The notes: a model not told the origin generated them from the letters alone. A stretch of 64,000 bases of DNA from Propionibacteriaceae bacterium (GCA_017306015.1 JAFKJK010000009.1:124001-188000); one strand, 5' to 3'; shown: positions 24,980 to 34,195, counted from the stretch's first letter. Numbers and translations are program-made.

Positions 24980-25109
24980 TGAACGATCGGGGACAGTCCC
25001 CAACGGTTCACCTGAACGACCGGGGACAGTCCCCAACGGTTCACCTGAACGACCGGGGACAGTCCCCAACGGTTCAACTGAACGATCGGGGACAGTCCCC
25101 AACGGTTCA
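24980..25109. repeat. Four tandem copies of a variant repeat with GGGGACAGTCCCC core
   Basis: Copies at 24980-25010, 25013-25043, 25046-25076 and 25079-25109 form a regular 33-base tandem, all in the same orientation. The core GGGGACAGTCCCC is a near-perfect palindrome, unlike the usual GGGGACAGGTACTTC. The cluster lies between convergent genes. The rest of 24820-25114 shows no feature that I recognise. Confidence 0.9.
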
Positions 25110-25114
25110 CCGGC

Positions 25115-25966
25115 TCACGACCAGCTGGAGGCCTTCGCGTCCGGGTGGTGCTCGGTGTCGCGCAGGGCGTCCAGGGTGGCCAGGTCGGCGTCGGTGATTT
25201 CGAAGTCGAGCTGTGCGTTCTGCCGGATGTGCTCGGCCGAGGTCGCCTTCGGCAGCACGACGGCACCGCGCTGCAGCAGGTAGCGGATGCACAGTTGCGG
25301 GGCGCTCACGCCGTAGTGGGACGCGATATCAGCCAGCTCTGGGTGGTTCACGATCATCCCGTGGGCGAACGGCGAGTATGCCTCGACGACGATGTCGCGC
25401 TCGCGGCACGCGGCCACCGTGTCGGCGACGTCCAGGCCGACGAACCAGCGGATCTGGTTGACCATCGGCGCGGTGGTGCAGGCGGGCAGCAGGCTGTCGA
25501 GGTCGGCGCGGTCGAAGTTGGAGACGCCGATGGCCTTCACTCGGCCGGACGCGAGGAACTCCTCCATCGCCTTCCAGATCGCCTTGTTCTCCTCGCGGTA
25601 GTCGGCGCCACGCTCGTTCCAGGGCCATGGCGCGTGCACGAGGTACAGGTCGAAGTAGTCGAGCCCGAGCTGCTCCATCGTGGTCTCGAACTCGGCGATC
25701 GCGGCGTCGTAGCTCTTCGCCTCCGCCGGCAGCTTGGACGTGACGTAGACCTCCTCGCGCGGGACGCCGGAGTCGCGCACCGCCCGTCCCACCGACCGCT
25801 CGTTGCGGTAGGCACGGGCGGTGTCGATGTGCCGGTAGCCGGCGGCCAGCGCTTCCCGGACGGCGTCGTAGCATTCGTCGCCGTCGGCCAACAGCCAGGT
25901 GCCGAAACCGACCCTCGGGATGTGGTCGCCGTTGGCGAGGACGGCGGTGTCGGTGAGTGCGCTCAT
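25115..25966 (-). CDS. Aldo/keto reductase (2,5-diketo-gluconate reductase-like)
   Basis: A 283-residue reductase of the AKR5-like branch. The catalytic tetrad can be placed: Asp/Tyr in RHIDTARAYRNERSVG (about residues 45-60), Lys in VYVTSKLPAEAKSYD, His in DLYLVHAPWPWNERG. IGVSNFDRADLDSLL and the NADPH-binding region VLPKATSAEHIRQNAQLDFE near the C-terminus fit. ATG 25966 follows AAAGGACCTCCC; longer frames upstream are Arg/Pro-rich and not reductase-like. Its distance of 41 bases from the TetR gene on the same strand suggests the two may be co-transcribed, TetR first. Confidence 0.85.
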   Translation of the reverse strand: MSALTDTAVLANGDHIPRVGFGTWLLADGDECYDAVREALAAGYRHIDTARAYRNERSVGRAVRDSGVPREEVYVTSKLPAEAKSYDAAIAEFETTMEQLGLDYFDLYLVHAPWPWNERGADYREENKAIWKAMEEFLASGRVKAIGVSNFDRADLDSLLPACTTAPMVNQIRWFVGLDVADTVAACRERDIVVEAYSPFAHGMIVNHPELADIASHYGVSAPQLCIRYLLQRGAVVLPKATSAEHIRQNAQLDFEITDADLATLDALRDTEHHPDAKASSWS

Positions 25967-26007
25967 GGGAGGTCCTTTCGAGGTTCTGCGTCCATCTTGC
26001 CGAACCC

Positions 26008-26643
26008 TTACCCCGGAGCGCGGCCGACGACGGCGGGGTCGAGGAGTGGGACGACCAGGAGTTGCTGCAGCTTGGCTGCCAGCACGTCGCCCATCAGGGA
26101 CGGGTCGGGGTCGAGCAGCCACTGGATCTGCAGTCCGTCCATCAACGCGACCAGGGCTCGCGCTTCGACTGCCGGATCGGTGCCGGGTACCAGCAGGCCC
26201 GCCGCCACGGCCTTCGTCAGGACGCGCTCGAAGCCGCCGACCGTCCGCGCGTACCGCTGGGCGAAGTAGTCGTGTGCCGGGTGCCTTGGGTCGCACGCCT
26301 CGGCCGACAGCACCGCGTAGAGGGAGACCAGGTGCGGGACGGACGCGTTATAGCGGCTCAGCTCCACCCAGGCGCGCATCGCCGCGAGTCCCGTCCCGTC
26401 ATCGGCGGACGGACGGAACCGGGCCATGTCCTCGGCGTCCCGCCTTGCCAGGACGGCTTCGAGCAGGGCTTCCTTGCTGGCGAAGTGGTGCAGCAGCCCG
26501 GTCCGGGAGATGCCCACGTGCTGCGCGATCTGCAGGATCGTCGCGTGCCGGTAGCCGACGCGGGCGAACAGCTCCGTCGCCGACTCGACGATCTGGTCGC
26601 GCCGGGCCCGGCCGGTGGCATAGCCCTCCGCGCGTGCTGTCAT
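26008..26643 (-). CDS. TetR-family regulator
   Basis: A 211-residue TetR protein. The helix-turn-helix is in the N-terminal 60 residues: DQIVESATELFARVGYRHAT, then ILQIAQHVGISRTGLLHHFASKEALLEAVL. The C-terminal ligand domain is helical, with YNASVPHLVSLYAVLSAEACDP, a pattern shared with the second TetR gene at 29287. It is divergent from the first GH3 beta-glucosidase, 128 bases away, and probably controls it and the aldo/keto reductase behind. The ligand may be a glucoside or its hydrolysis product. The shared gap contains GGTTGTACATATTCGGTGATAG, an A/T-rich stretch suited to promoter and operator. Confidence 0.85.
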   Translation of the reverse strand: MTARAEGYATGRARRDQIVESATELFARVGYRHATILQIAQHVGISRTGLLHHFASKEALLEAVLARRDAEDMARFRPSADDGTGLAAMRAWVELSRYNASVPHLVSLYAVLSAEACDPRHPAHDYFAQRYARTVGGFERVLTKAVAAGLLVPGTDPAVEARALVALMDGLQIQWLLDPDPSLMGDVLAAKLQQLLVVPLLDPAVVGRAPG

Positions 26644-26771
26644 GGCGTCCTTCCCGCGACCAACCTAACCATCCTGGCGTCCCGGTCCTCCCGCGTCCGA
26701 AAACCGACACGGTTGTACATATTCGGTGATAGTGTGCATCAACGACCACGGACGAGGAGGTTCGGACGACC

Positions 26772-29045
26772 ATGACCCAGCTGCCCTACCAGGACGCAAC
26801 CCTCACCCCCGAGCAGCGGACGGACGATCTGCTCGCCCGGCTGACCATCGAGGAGAAGGCCGGCCAGCTCACCCAGTACTTCTATTTCGGCACCGGTGAA
26901 CTGCCCGACGAGGACACCCTGGCCTCCCTCCCGCCCGAGGCTCGCACCATGGCCCGGCAGCCCGCCATGGTGGAGAACGAACTCGACAACGGCCACGTCG
27001 GCTCGCTGCTCTTCGTCAGGAACCCGGCCCTGGCCAACCGCCTCCAGCGCAAGGCCGTCGCCGGCTCCCGCCTGGGCATCCCGCTGATCTTCGGCTTCGA
27101 CGTCATCCACGGCCTGCGGACGATCCTGCCCGCGCCGATCGCGCTGGCCGCGTCCTGGAGTCCCGAGACGATCGCTGCCGGCCAGGCCGTTGCGGCCCGC
27201 GAGGCCCGCGCGGTCGGCATCAGCTGGACGTTCGCGCCGATGGTCGACATCGCCCGCGACCCGCGCTGGGGACGCATCATCGAGGGCGCCGGCGAGGATC
27301 CCGTCCTCGGCGCGGCGGTGGCCGCAGCCCAGGTCCGCGGCTTCCAGTCAGCCCTCGACTCGGGTGAGGGCGTCATCGCCGGCCCGAAGCACTTCGCCGG
27401 CTACGGCGCTGCCCGCGGTGGCCGCGACTACGACGACTCCGAGATCTCCGACTCCGAGCTTCACAACGTCTACCTGCCGCCGTTCCGGGCCGCGGTGGAG
27501 GCCGGCGCCGGCAACATCATGAGCGCCTACATGGACCTCAACGGCGTCCCGGCCTCGGGCAACCGGTGGCTGATGACCGACATCCTCCGCGACGAATTCG
27601 GCTTCGACGGCTGGGTGGTCAGCGACGCCAACGCCGTCCGCTCGCTGGCCACGCAGCACTTCGCCGCCGACGACGCGGACGCCGGCGCGCGCGCCCTCAA
27701 AGCCGGGCTCGACATGGAGATGTGCATGTTCGACCCCGCCTTCGGTCACCTGCCCGACGCCGTCGCGTCCGGAGCCGTGGACGAGGCCACCCTCGACCAG
27801 GCCGTCCGCCGCGTCCTGATCGCGAAGTTCCGGCTGGGCCTGTTCGAGCACCCGTTCGTCGACGAGGACGCGGCTGTGACCGTCCTGGCCGACCCGGCAC
27901 ACCGGGAGGTGTCCCGGCAGGCCGCGGAGAAGACGTTCGTGCTGCTCAAGAACGACGGCGTCCTGCCGTTGGGCGACCAGCAGCGGATCGCGGTGATCGG
28001 TCAGCTCGCCGACTCGCGGCGCGACGTCCTCGGGCCGTGGATCTTCGACCACGACCTCGACGAGGCCGTCACGATCCTGGCCGGGGTGCAGGCGCGCGTC
28101 GCCGACGGCGTCCGGGTCGACCACGCGCCGGGCGTCCGGGTCACCGAGCGGGTGTTCGAGTCGATGTTCGACCGGATGGATCACGGCCTGCCGACGACGC
28201 CGGACGACTTCGACGACGACGCAGAACTCGCGCACGCCGTCGAGGTGGCGGCGGCCGCGCAGGTCGCGGTCGTCGTGGTCGGCCAGAACCAGAACCTGAT
28301 CGGCGAGAAGGCGTCCACGTCCACCCTGGAACTGCCCGGACGCCAGCTGGAGCTGCTGCAGAAGGTCGTGGCGACCGGGACGCCGACGGTGGTGGTGGTG
28401 ATGTCCGGGCGTCCGCTGGACCTGCGTTGGGCGGCGGAGAACGTGCCGGCGATCCTGCAGGTCTGGTACCCCGGCACCCGCGGCGGGGACGCGGTCGCGT
28501 CCGCCCTGTTCGGGGACGTGGTTCCCGGCGGCAAGCTGCCGTTCACCTGGCCGCGCACGGTCGGGCAGGTGCCCATGATCTACAGCCACTACCGGACGTT
28601 CCAGCCCAAGGAGGCCGGTCAGCGTTACTGGGACGAGGAGTCGACCCCGCTGTTCCCCTTCGGGCACGGCCTGTCGTACGCGGTGTTCAGCTACTCCACG
28701 CCGGAGCTCAGCCCGTCCGAGATCCGCGTCGGGGAGACCACGAAGGTCACCGCCCGGGTGACCAACACGTCTGCGACAACGGCGGACGAGGTCGTCCAGC
28801 TCTACATCCACCAGCGCCACGGCGAGTCGACCCGTCCACTGAAGGAGCTGAAGGGCTTCCAGCGGGTCACCGTCCCGGCCGGCGAGACGGTCAGCGTCGA
28901 GTTCGACCTCGGCCCCGACCAGCTGCGCTACTGGAGCGCCGCCAGCCGTCGCTGGGTGCAGGACGCCACCGAGCTCGACGTCTGGGTCGGCGGTTCGTCC
29001 GCGGTCGCAGACGGCGCCGGGGTCGAGCTGAGGGTCACCGCCTGA
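26772..29045 (+). CDS. GH3 beta-glucosidase (BglX-like, cytoplasmic)
   Basis: A 757-residue retaining glycosidase of family 3. The N-terminal TIM barrel has FGFDVIHGLRTILPAPIALAAS (about residues 104-125), GAGEDPVLGAAVAAAQVRG and GPKHFAGYGAARGGRDYD. The nucleophile Asp is in GFDGWVVSDANAVRSLA (about residue 285). The alpha/beta sandwich includes VLLKNDGVLPLG, and a C-terminal Fn3-like domain starts near LSPSEIRVGETTKVTARVTN. No signal peptide precedes TQLPYQDATLTPEQRTDDLL, so imported oligosaccharides are the likely substrates. GACGAGGAGG precedes ATG 26772. Its stop TGA is the start of a repeat copy. It pairs with the divergent TetR gene. Confidence 0.9.
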   Translation: MTQLPYQDATLTPEQRTDDLLARLTIEEKAGQLTQYFYFGTGELPDEDTLASLPPEARTMARQPAMVENELDNGHVGSLLFVRNPALANRLQRKAVAGSRLGIPLIFGFDVIHGLRTILPAPIALAASWSPETIAAGQAVAAREARAVGISWTFAPMVDIARDPRWGRIIEGAGEDPVLGAAVAAAQVRGFQSALDSGEGVIAGPKHFAGYGAARGGRDYDDSEISDSELHNVYLPPFRAAVEAGAGNIMSAYMDLNGVPASGNRWLMTDILRDEFGFDGWVVSDANAVRSLATQHFAADDADAGARALKAGLDMEMCMFDPAFGHLPDAVASGAVDEATLDQAVRRVLIAKFRLGLFEHPFVDEDAAVTVLADPAHREVSRQAAEKTFVLLKNDGVLPLGDQQRIAVIGQLADSRRDVLGPWIFDHDLDEAVTILAGVQARVADGVRVDHAPGVRVTERVFESMFDRMDHGLPTTPDDFDDDAELAHAVEVAAAAQVAVVVVGQNQNLIGEKASTSTLELPGRQLELLQKVVATGTPTVVVVMSGRPLDLRWAAENVPAILQVWYPGTRGGDAVASALFGDVVPGGKLPFTWPRTVGQVPMIYSHYRTFQPKEAGQRYWDEESTPLFPFGHGLSYAVFSYSTPELSPSEIRVGETTKVTARVTNTSATTADEVVQLYIHQRHGESTRPLKELKGFQRVTVPAGETVSVEFDLGPDQLRYWSAASRRWVQDATELDVWVGGSSAVADGAGVELRVTA

Positions 29046-29121
29046 ACGACCGGGGACAGGTACTTCGGTTCACGCCGACGAAGTCCGAAAGTGAACCGAA
29101 GTACCTGTCCCCAATGGTTCA
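29043..29121. repeat. Two facing 30-bp repeat copies, first one providing the GH3 stop
   Basis: Copies at 29043-29072 (GGGGACAGGTAC orientation) and 29092-29121 (opposite orientation) can pair over nearly their full length as a hairpin directly behind the GH3 gene. The first TGA is the GH3 stop codon. Confidence 0.9.
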
Positions 29122-29154
29122 CCTGGGAGACGGCGCGGACGGTCCGTCAGCGTC

Positions 29155-29183
29155 CGTCATCCCGGGCTTGACCCGGGATCTCC
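29155..29183. repeat. CGTCATCCCGGG...CCCGGGATC palindrome
   Basis: CCCGGG, CTTGA and CCCGGG form a short hairpin preceded by CGTCAT and followed by ATCTCC. A related element is at 40308-40337. It probably belongs to a second dispersed palindrome family. Confidence 0.6.
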
Positions 29184-29223
29184 GCGCGATCGTCCGCGGG
29201 CCGGGCCAACTCTACGAGGGGCC

Positions 29224-29289
29224 TGAACCAACGGGGACTGTCCCCGATCGTTCAGCCCTGAACCAACGGGGACTGTCCCCGATCGTTCA
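29224..29289. repeat. Two tandem variant repeats overlapping the TetR stop
   Basis: Copies at 29224-29254 and 29259-29289 with the core GGGGACTGTCCCC, the variant type also seen at 24980-25109. Read on the minus strand, the second copy begins with the TGA that ends the TetR gene (29289-29287). Confidence 0.88.
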
Positions 29290-29895
29290 ACCTCGCCCTC
29301 GGACGTGATCGTCCGCGGGCCGGGCCAGCTCGAAGAGCGCCTCGATCAACGAGCCCATGTCGAAGTCGGGGTCCACGAGCCATTGGAGCTGCAGGCCGTC
29401 GGTGAGGGCCTGCAGCATCCGGGCGAGCAGCTCCGCCGGGACGCGGTCAGTGACGCTCCCGTCCGCCTGGAGCCGGGTGAGCGCGTCGGTCATCTGCGCG
29501 CGCAGCTGCGCTCCCCGCGCGGCGAAGTAGTCGTGGGCGGGGCTGGACGCGTCGTCCGCCGCAGCGGCCATCCGGCTGAACAGCGCCACCAGCCCGGGAA
29601 CCTCGGCGTTGTGCCGGATCAGCCGCACCCACACGTCGGGCAGCTCGGCCACGTCGGTGCTGTCGTCCGGGAGGAACCGCGCCGCGTCGACCTCGTCCCG
29701 CTTGCGCAGAACCTGGATGAACAGCTCGTCCTTGCTGCCGAAGTAGTGCAACAGCCCGGCCGGAGTGAGGCCGACGGCGTCCGCCAGCTCCCTCACCGAG
29801 GCGCCGCTGAATCCGTGCTCGGAGACGACCGAGAGAGCGGTGGTGAGGATCTCCTCGCGCTTCGCGACACCTTTGGCATACGGGCCCCGTGGCAT
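29287..29895 (-). CDS. TetR-family regulator
   Basis: A 202-residue TetR protein. The helix-turn-helix is in KREEILTTALSVVSEHGFSG and VRELADAVGLTPAGLLHYFGSKDELFIQVL (about residues 12-60). The C-terminal domain has the same VRLIRHNAEVPGLVALFSRM type helix as the TetR protein at 26008. The two regulators are clearly paralogous in sequence and in their position beside a GH3 gene. It is divergent from the second GH3 gene, 96 bases away. The stop lies in a repeat copy, so the C-terminal end may have been altered by the repeat. Confidence 0.85.
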   Translation of the reverse strand: MPRGPYAKGVAKREEILTTALSVVSEHGFSGASVRELADAVGLTPAGLLHYFGSKDELFIQVLRKRDEVDAARFLPDDSTDVAELPDVWVRLIRHNAEVPGLVALFSRMAAAADDASSPAHDYFAARGAQLRAQMTDALTRLQADGSVTDRVPAELLARMLQALTDGLQLQWLVDPDFDMGSLIEALFELARPADDHVRGRG

Positions 29896-29908
29896 GGCAC
29901 CAGTAAAA

Positions 29909-29949
29909 CGGAACTCCGATTGACTATCAAATACCTAACGCCGTACAGT
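29909..29949 (+). promoter_or_regulatory. Promoter of second GH3 gene with possible TetR site
   Basis: TTGACT at 29920-29925 and TACAGT at 29944-29949 are 18 bases apart, 42 bases before ATG 29992. Just upstream, CGGA-AC-TCCG (29909-29918) is a small inverted repeat that could be part of the TetR operator. Confidence 0.5.
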
Positions 29950-29991
29950 TTTCAACGTCGACCCGATGACTCCAACGGAGGAAGCCCGGCC

Positions 29992-32385
29992 ATGACCAGC
30001 ACCCGTCCCGAAACCGCAGCCGCGTCCGCCGTCGTCGCGAGGCTCGGCCGCGAGCAGAAGATCGCGATGCTCTCCGGCGCCGACTTCTGGAACACCAAGG
30101 GCCTTCCCGGCCACGGGGCCGAGGCCGTCATGGTGACCGACGGCCCGCACGGCCTGCGCAAGCAGCGCGGCAACAACGACCACGTCGGGCTCGGCGACTC
30201 CGTCCCGGCTACGTGTTTCCCGACCGCGGCGACGCTCGGCTCGACCTGGGACGCACCGCTGCTGGAGCAGGTCGGCGCAGCGCTGGGACGCGAGGTGCGC
30301 GCCGAGAACGTCGCCGTCCTGCTCGGGCCCGGACTGAACATCAAGCGCCACCCCGGTGGCGGACGCAACTTCGAGTACCTCTCCGAAGACCCATTCCTCG
30401 CCGGCAAGGCCGCCGCCGCACTCGTGCGGGGTATCCAGTCCGAGGGCGTCGGCGCGTGCCTGAAGCACTTCGCGGTGAACAACCAGGAGAACCGACGGAT
30501 GAGCCTGGACACCATCGTCGACGAGCGGACGCTCCGCGAGCTCTACCTGGCCGGCTTCGAGACCGCCGTGATCGAGTCCCAGCCGTGGACGGTGATGTGC
30601 GCCTACAACCTCGTCAACGGCGAGCACGCCGGCGAGTCGCGCAGGTTGCTCACCGGCATCCTGCGGGACGAGTGGGGATTCGATGGCCTGGTGATGAGCG
30701 ACTGGCTGGCGGTGTTCGACCGTCCGGCGGGCGTCCACGCGGGGCTGGACCTGGAGATGCCCAGCTCCCAGGGTTCGTGGGACGGACGGGTGTCGAAGGC
30801 CCTCGACTCCGGGGAACTGAGTGAGGCCGACCTCGACATCGCCTGTGCCCGGGTGGTCGAGCTGGCGTTGCGGGCCGCGTCCGGACGCCGCGAGCACGGG
30901 GACGCCGTCGTCGACTTCGACGCCCAGCACGCGCTCGCCCGCACCGCCGCCGCCGCCGGCACCGTCCTGCTGGCCAACGAGGGGCTGCTGCCGCTGGCGC
31001 CGTCCGGCACGATCGGCCTGATCGGCGGGTTCGCCGAGACGCCGCGCTACCAGGGTGCCGGTTCGTCCCAGGTGAACCCGACCCGGCTCGACACCGCGCT
31101 GGACGCGATGCGTGCCCGGGTGGGGACGGACGCCGAGCTGGTCTACGCCCCGGGCTACGACGCGCGGACGGGGACCTCGTCAGCCGCGCAGCTGGAGGAA
31201 GCTCGGGCCCTCGCGACCCGTTCCGACGCGGTGGTGCTGATGGCCGGGTTGCCGGCGAGCTACGAGTCCGAGGGCTTCGACCGCGACCACCTGCGCCTGC
31301 CGGACGACATGTATGCCCTGGTCAACGCCGTGGTGACGGCCAATCCGCGGACGGTGTTGGTGCTCATCAACGGCGCGCCGGTGGAGCTCGACTTCGTCGC
31401 AGAGCCGGTCTCGATCGTGGAGGCCTACCTCGGCGGCCAGGCGGCGGGCTCGGCGATCGTGGACGTCCTGTTCGGCGATACCGAGCCGGGTGGACGGCTG
31501 GCGGAGAGCATCCCGGTGAAGGCGTCCGACCTGCCGTCCGATGCGGACTTCGCCACGCACCCGACGCAGGTCCGCTACCGGGAGGGGCTGAACGTCGGCT
31601 ACCGCTTCCACGACACGTGGGGGGTGGCGCCGCGGTACGCGTTCGGGCACGGGCTGAGCTACACGACGTTCGAGTGGACGGACGCGGCGGTGACCGGCTC
31701 GGGGGTGGAGTTCACCGTGTCGGTCACGGTCACCAACACCGGCGAGCGGCCCGGCTCGGAGGTCGTCCAGGTGTACGTCCACGACGTCGCGTCCACGCTG
31801 TTCCGTCCCGAGCAGGAGCTGAAGGGCTTCGCGAAGGTGCACCTGGAGCCGGGAGCGTCCGAGCGGGTGACGATTCCGTTGGGACGCCGCGCGTTCGCGG
31901 TCTGGGACGTCGCGTCCAGCGGCTGGCTGGTGGAGAACGGCGAGTTCGAGGTGCGCGTCGCCGCGTCCTCGCGCGACATCCGCTTCCGCGAGGTGGTCTC
32001 GGTCGCTGACGACGGGGACGGTGCCCAGCTCCGCCCAGCTGTCACCGCGGTTCCGGCGCCGGCCGGCCCGGTTGCCACCGAGGCCGAGTTCGAGAAGATC
32101 CTGGGACGCCGGCTGCCGACGCCGCGTCCGCTGCTTCCGTTGACGTACGACTCGGGCATCGACGACCTGAAGCTGACCTGGCTCGGCCGGCGCCTGCACG
32201 GCGTCCTGATGAGCCAGATCGCCCGCAACTTCGACATCGGTGAGATGGACGAGCAGACGGCCACGATGCTGCGGGCGGTCATCGGCCAGATGCCGCTGCG
32301 GGGGGTCGTGGTCAACTCCGGCGGCAGGCTGAGCTTCGACGTCCTCGACAAGCTGCTGGCCGTGCTCAACCTCGGCAGGCACTGA
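29992..32385 (+). CDS. GH3 beta-glucosidase (second paralogue)
   Basis: A 797-residue family 3 glycosidase. Early motifs are MVTDGPHGLRKQRG, GPGLNIKRHPGGGRNFEYLSEDP, LKHFAVNNQENRRMSLDTIV and the nucleophile Asp in GFDGLVMSDWLAVFDRPAG (about residue 236). GTVLLANEGLLPL begins the second domain, a PA14-like insert is absent, and an Fn3-like domain lies near 560-660 (VSVTVTNTGERPGSEVVQVY). The last about 110 residues (from TEAEFEKILGRRLPTPRPLL) add a helical domain that the first paralogue lacks. This is the layout of many cytoplasmic bacterial enzymes for short beta-glucosides. ACGGAGGAAG precedes ATG 29992; the longer upstream frame is non-coding. Probably under the divergent TetR. Confidence 0.9.
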   Translation: MTSTRPETAAASAVVARLGREQKIAMLSGADFWNTKGLPGHGAEAVMVTDGPHGLRKQRGNNDHVGLGDSVPATCFPTAATLGSTWDAPLLEQVGAALGREVRAENVAVLLGPGLNIKRHPGGGRNFEYLSEDPFLAGKAAAALVRGIQSEGVGACLKHFAVNNQENRRMSLDTIVDERTLRELYLAGFETAVIESQPWTVMCAYNLVNGEHAGESRRLLTGILRDEWGFDGLVMSDWLAVFDRPAGVHAGLDLEMPSSQGSWDGRVSKALDSGELSEADLDIACARVVELALRAASGRREHGDAVVDFDAQHALARTAAAAGTVLLANEGLLPLAPSGTIGLIGGFAETPRYQGAGSSQVNPTRLDTALDAMRARVGTDAELVYAPGYDARTGTSSAAQLEEARALATRSDAVVLMAGLPASYESEGFDRDHLRLPDDMYALVNAVVTANPRTVLVLINGAPVELDFVAEPVSIVEAYLGGQAAGSAIVDVLFGDTEPGGRLAESIPVKASDLPSDADFATHPTQVRYREGLNVGYRFHDTWGVAPRYAFGHGLSYTTFEWTDAAVTGSGVEFTVSVTVTNTGERPGSEVVQVYVHDVASTLFRPEQELKGFAKVHLEPGASERVTIPLGRRAFAVWDVASSGWLVENGEFEVRVAASSRDIRFREVVSVADDGDGAQLRPAVTAVPAPAGPVATEAEFEKILGRRLPTPRPLLPLTYDSGIDDLKLTWLGRRLHGVLMSQIARNFDIGEMDEQTATMLRAVIGQMPLRGVVVNSGGRLSFDVLDKLLAVLNLGRH

Positions 32386-32389
32386 CCGC

Positions 32390-34123
32390 CTATTCGGAGT
32401 ACTGCTGGCGCAGCTCGATGCCGATCTGCTGGGCGTCGAGCTGGGCGAGCGCGTCGTCCATCATCGAGGACGGGTAGTTGCCGACGTCCCGCAGCTTCAG
32501 CAGCTTCGCACGCTGCGCCTCGATCACCTGCAGCCGCAGGGACGCGAACGTCGAAGCGTCCGGACGGTCGTCGGCCGGCTCCTCCGACGTGTGGTCGAGG
32601 CGGGCCTTCATCTTCTCCACCAGGCTCGCGGCCCGCTCGTTGCCGCTGTCGACCAGGTCGGCGAGCGCCGCGGCGTCCAGCTCGGCCTGCAGCGCGTCCC
32701 ACTGGGCGGGGTCGGTGGTGGTGTTGCCCTCGGTCAGTCCGAGCCGCCGAGCCAGGGGCTGCAGGGTGAGCCCCTGGATCACCAGCGTTCCGACGGCGAC
32801 CAGCGTCGCGATCAGGATCACCAGCGACCGGTGCGGCGCGTCGGCGGGAAGCGTCTGCGCGGCCGCGATCGTCACGGCACCGCGCATGCCGGCCCAGACC
32901 AGCACCCCGCCCTCCCGCCAGCCGAGTCTCTCCGCCGCGAGGTAGTCGAGATCGGCCTTGCGGCGGGCGACCATCCACTGCCAACGGCCGAGCCGCTCCT
33001 CCGGCGTCGCAGCGGGACGCCCCGACTTGCGCTGGCTGCCCCGTCCCCTGCGCTCCGGGATGGCGAACGCCGGCACCTCGCCGGATTCGATCTTGGCCTG
33101 CATCTGCTCGAGGCGTTCGCGGGCCGGTTCGAGGCGGACGCGACGTCGCCCGAGCGTCCACAGCGACCAGGCCACCAGCGCCGTCCGCACGACCAGGACG
33201 ACGGCGCCGAACAGCAGCGCCAGCACCGCCGGCAGGCCCAGCCCGCCGTTGGCGGTGTCCGCGGCCAGGGTCGGCAATTCCAGGCCGACAAGGAGGAACA
33301 CCGCGCTCTCCAGGATCAGCTCGATGGTGCTCCACACCGACCGCTCGGCGATCCGTACCTGGGCGCCCATCCGCAGCGGCGCGCCGTAGCCGGTGGCCAG
33401 GCCGGCGACGACCGCTGCGACCAGACCGGACGCGCCGACCTCCTCCGCCGGGATGTAGGCCACGAACGGCACGACCAGCGACAGCGCCACGTTGGCGGGC
33501 ACCTGCCGGATCCGTCCGCGCACCACGACGTTGAGCCGGCCGACGATCAGGCCGATGACGACCGCACCCACGACCGCCCAGAGGAACTGGCCAGCCACCT
33601 GCCACAGCGACACCCCGACGCCCACGGAAGCGACCGCCGCCCGCAGCAGCACCAGGGCGGACGCGTCGTTGAGCATGCTCTCGCCCTCGAGGATGGTGAC
33701 GATCCGCTTCGACACCCCCGCCTTGCGGACGATGGACGTCGCCACCGCGTCCGTCGGGCTGAGGATGGCGCCGAGCGCGATGCCGATGCCGAGCGGCAGC
33801 CCGGGCACGAGCGCGACGGCGAGGAAGCCGATCGCGACCGCGGTGAGCGCGACCAGCAGGACGGAGAAGACGGAGATCGTGCCGAGGTCTCGCCGGAACT
33901 CCATCACCGGGGTGTTGGCGGCGGCCGCGTACAGCAGCGGCGGGAGGATGCCGGTGAGGATCAGTTCGGGCGGGATCGAGACAGGCTCGACGAAGGGCAG
34001 CATGCTGATGCCGAAGCCGAGCGCCACCAGCAGCAGCGGGCTCGCCACCCCGATCTTGGGGGCCAGCGTAGTCGCCGTGACCACGAGCAGGATCCCGACG
34101 ATGGCCACCAGTTCGAGTTCCAT
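32390..34123 (-). CDS. Na+/H+ antiporter, CPA1/NhaP family
   Basis: A 577-residue monovalent cation/proton antiporter. About twelve hydrophobic segments occupy residues 1-390, beginning ELVAIVGILLVVTATTLAPK. The ion-binding signature is in ALGAILSPTDAVATSIVRK (about residues 112-130), followed by ILEGESMLNDASALVLLRAA, both typical of CPA1. A soluble insert (RRVRLEPARERLEQMQAKIE) and a helical cytoplasmic tail of about 110 residues, ending QIGIELRQQYSE, probably regulate activity. It exchanges cytoplasmic Na+ or K+ for H+ for pH and salt homeostasis. Its stop is 4 bases from the convergent GH3 stop. Confidence 0.88.
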   Translation of the reverse strand: MELELVAIVGILLVVTATTLAPKIGVASPLLLVALGFGISMLPFVEPVSIPPELILTGILPPLLYAAAANTPVMEFRRDLGTISVFSVLLVALTAVAIGFLAVALVPGLPLGIGIALGAILSPTDAVATSIVRKAGVSKRIVTILEGESMLNDASALVLLRAAVASVGVGVSLWQVAGQFLWAVVGAVVIGLIVGRLNVVVRGRIRQVPANVALSLVVPFVAYIPAEEVGASGLVAAVVAGLATGYGAPLRMGAQVRIAERSVWSTIELILESAVFLLVGLELPTLAADTANGGLGLPAVLALLFGAVVLVVRTALVAWSLWTLGRRRVRLEPARERLEQMQAKIESGEVPAFAIPERRGRGSQRKSGRPAATPEERLGRWQWMVARRKADLDYLAAERLGWREGGVLVWAGMRGAVTIAAAQTLPADAPHRSLVILIATLVAVGTLVIQGLTLQPLARRLGLTEGNTTTDPAQWDALQAELDAAALADLVDSGNERAASLVEKMKARLDHTSEEPADDRPDASTFASLRLQVIEAQRAKLLKLRDVGNYPSSMMDDALAQLDAQQIGIELRQQYSE

Positions 34124-34195
34124 GGCAGCACCCTAGGCGCCGCGCTCTCCCTCCGTCCGCTCGCCTCCCGAACCCTCCCACCGCCGAGAACCACC

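Noticed and set aside
25967..26296. A 110-residue N-terminal extension of the second aldo/keto reductase
   Set aside because: Arg/Pro-rich, antisense to the TetR gene, and the conserved reductase N-terminus with a ribosome binding site starts at 25966.
29305..29991. A 229-residue N-terminal extension of the second GH3 enzyme
   Set aside because: Antisense to the second TetR gene and crosses the promoter region. The GH3 similarity starts after ATG 29992.
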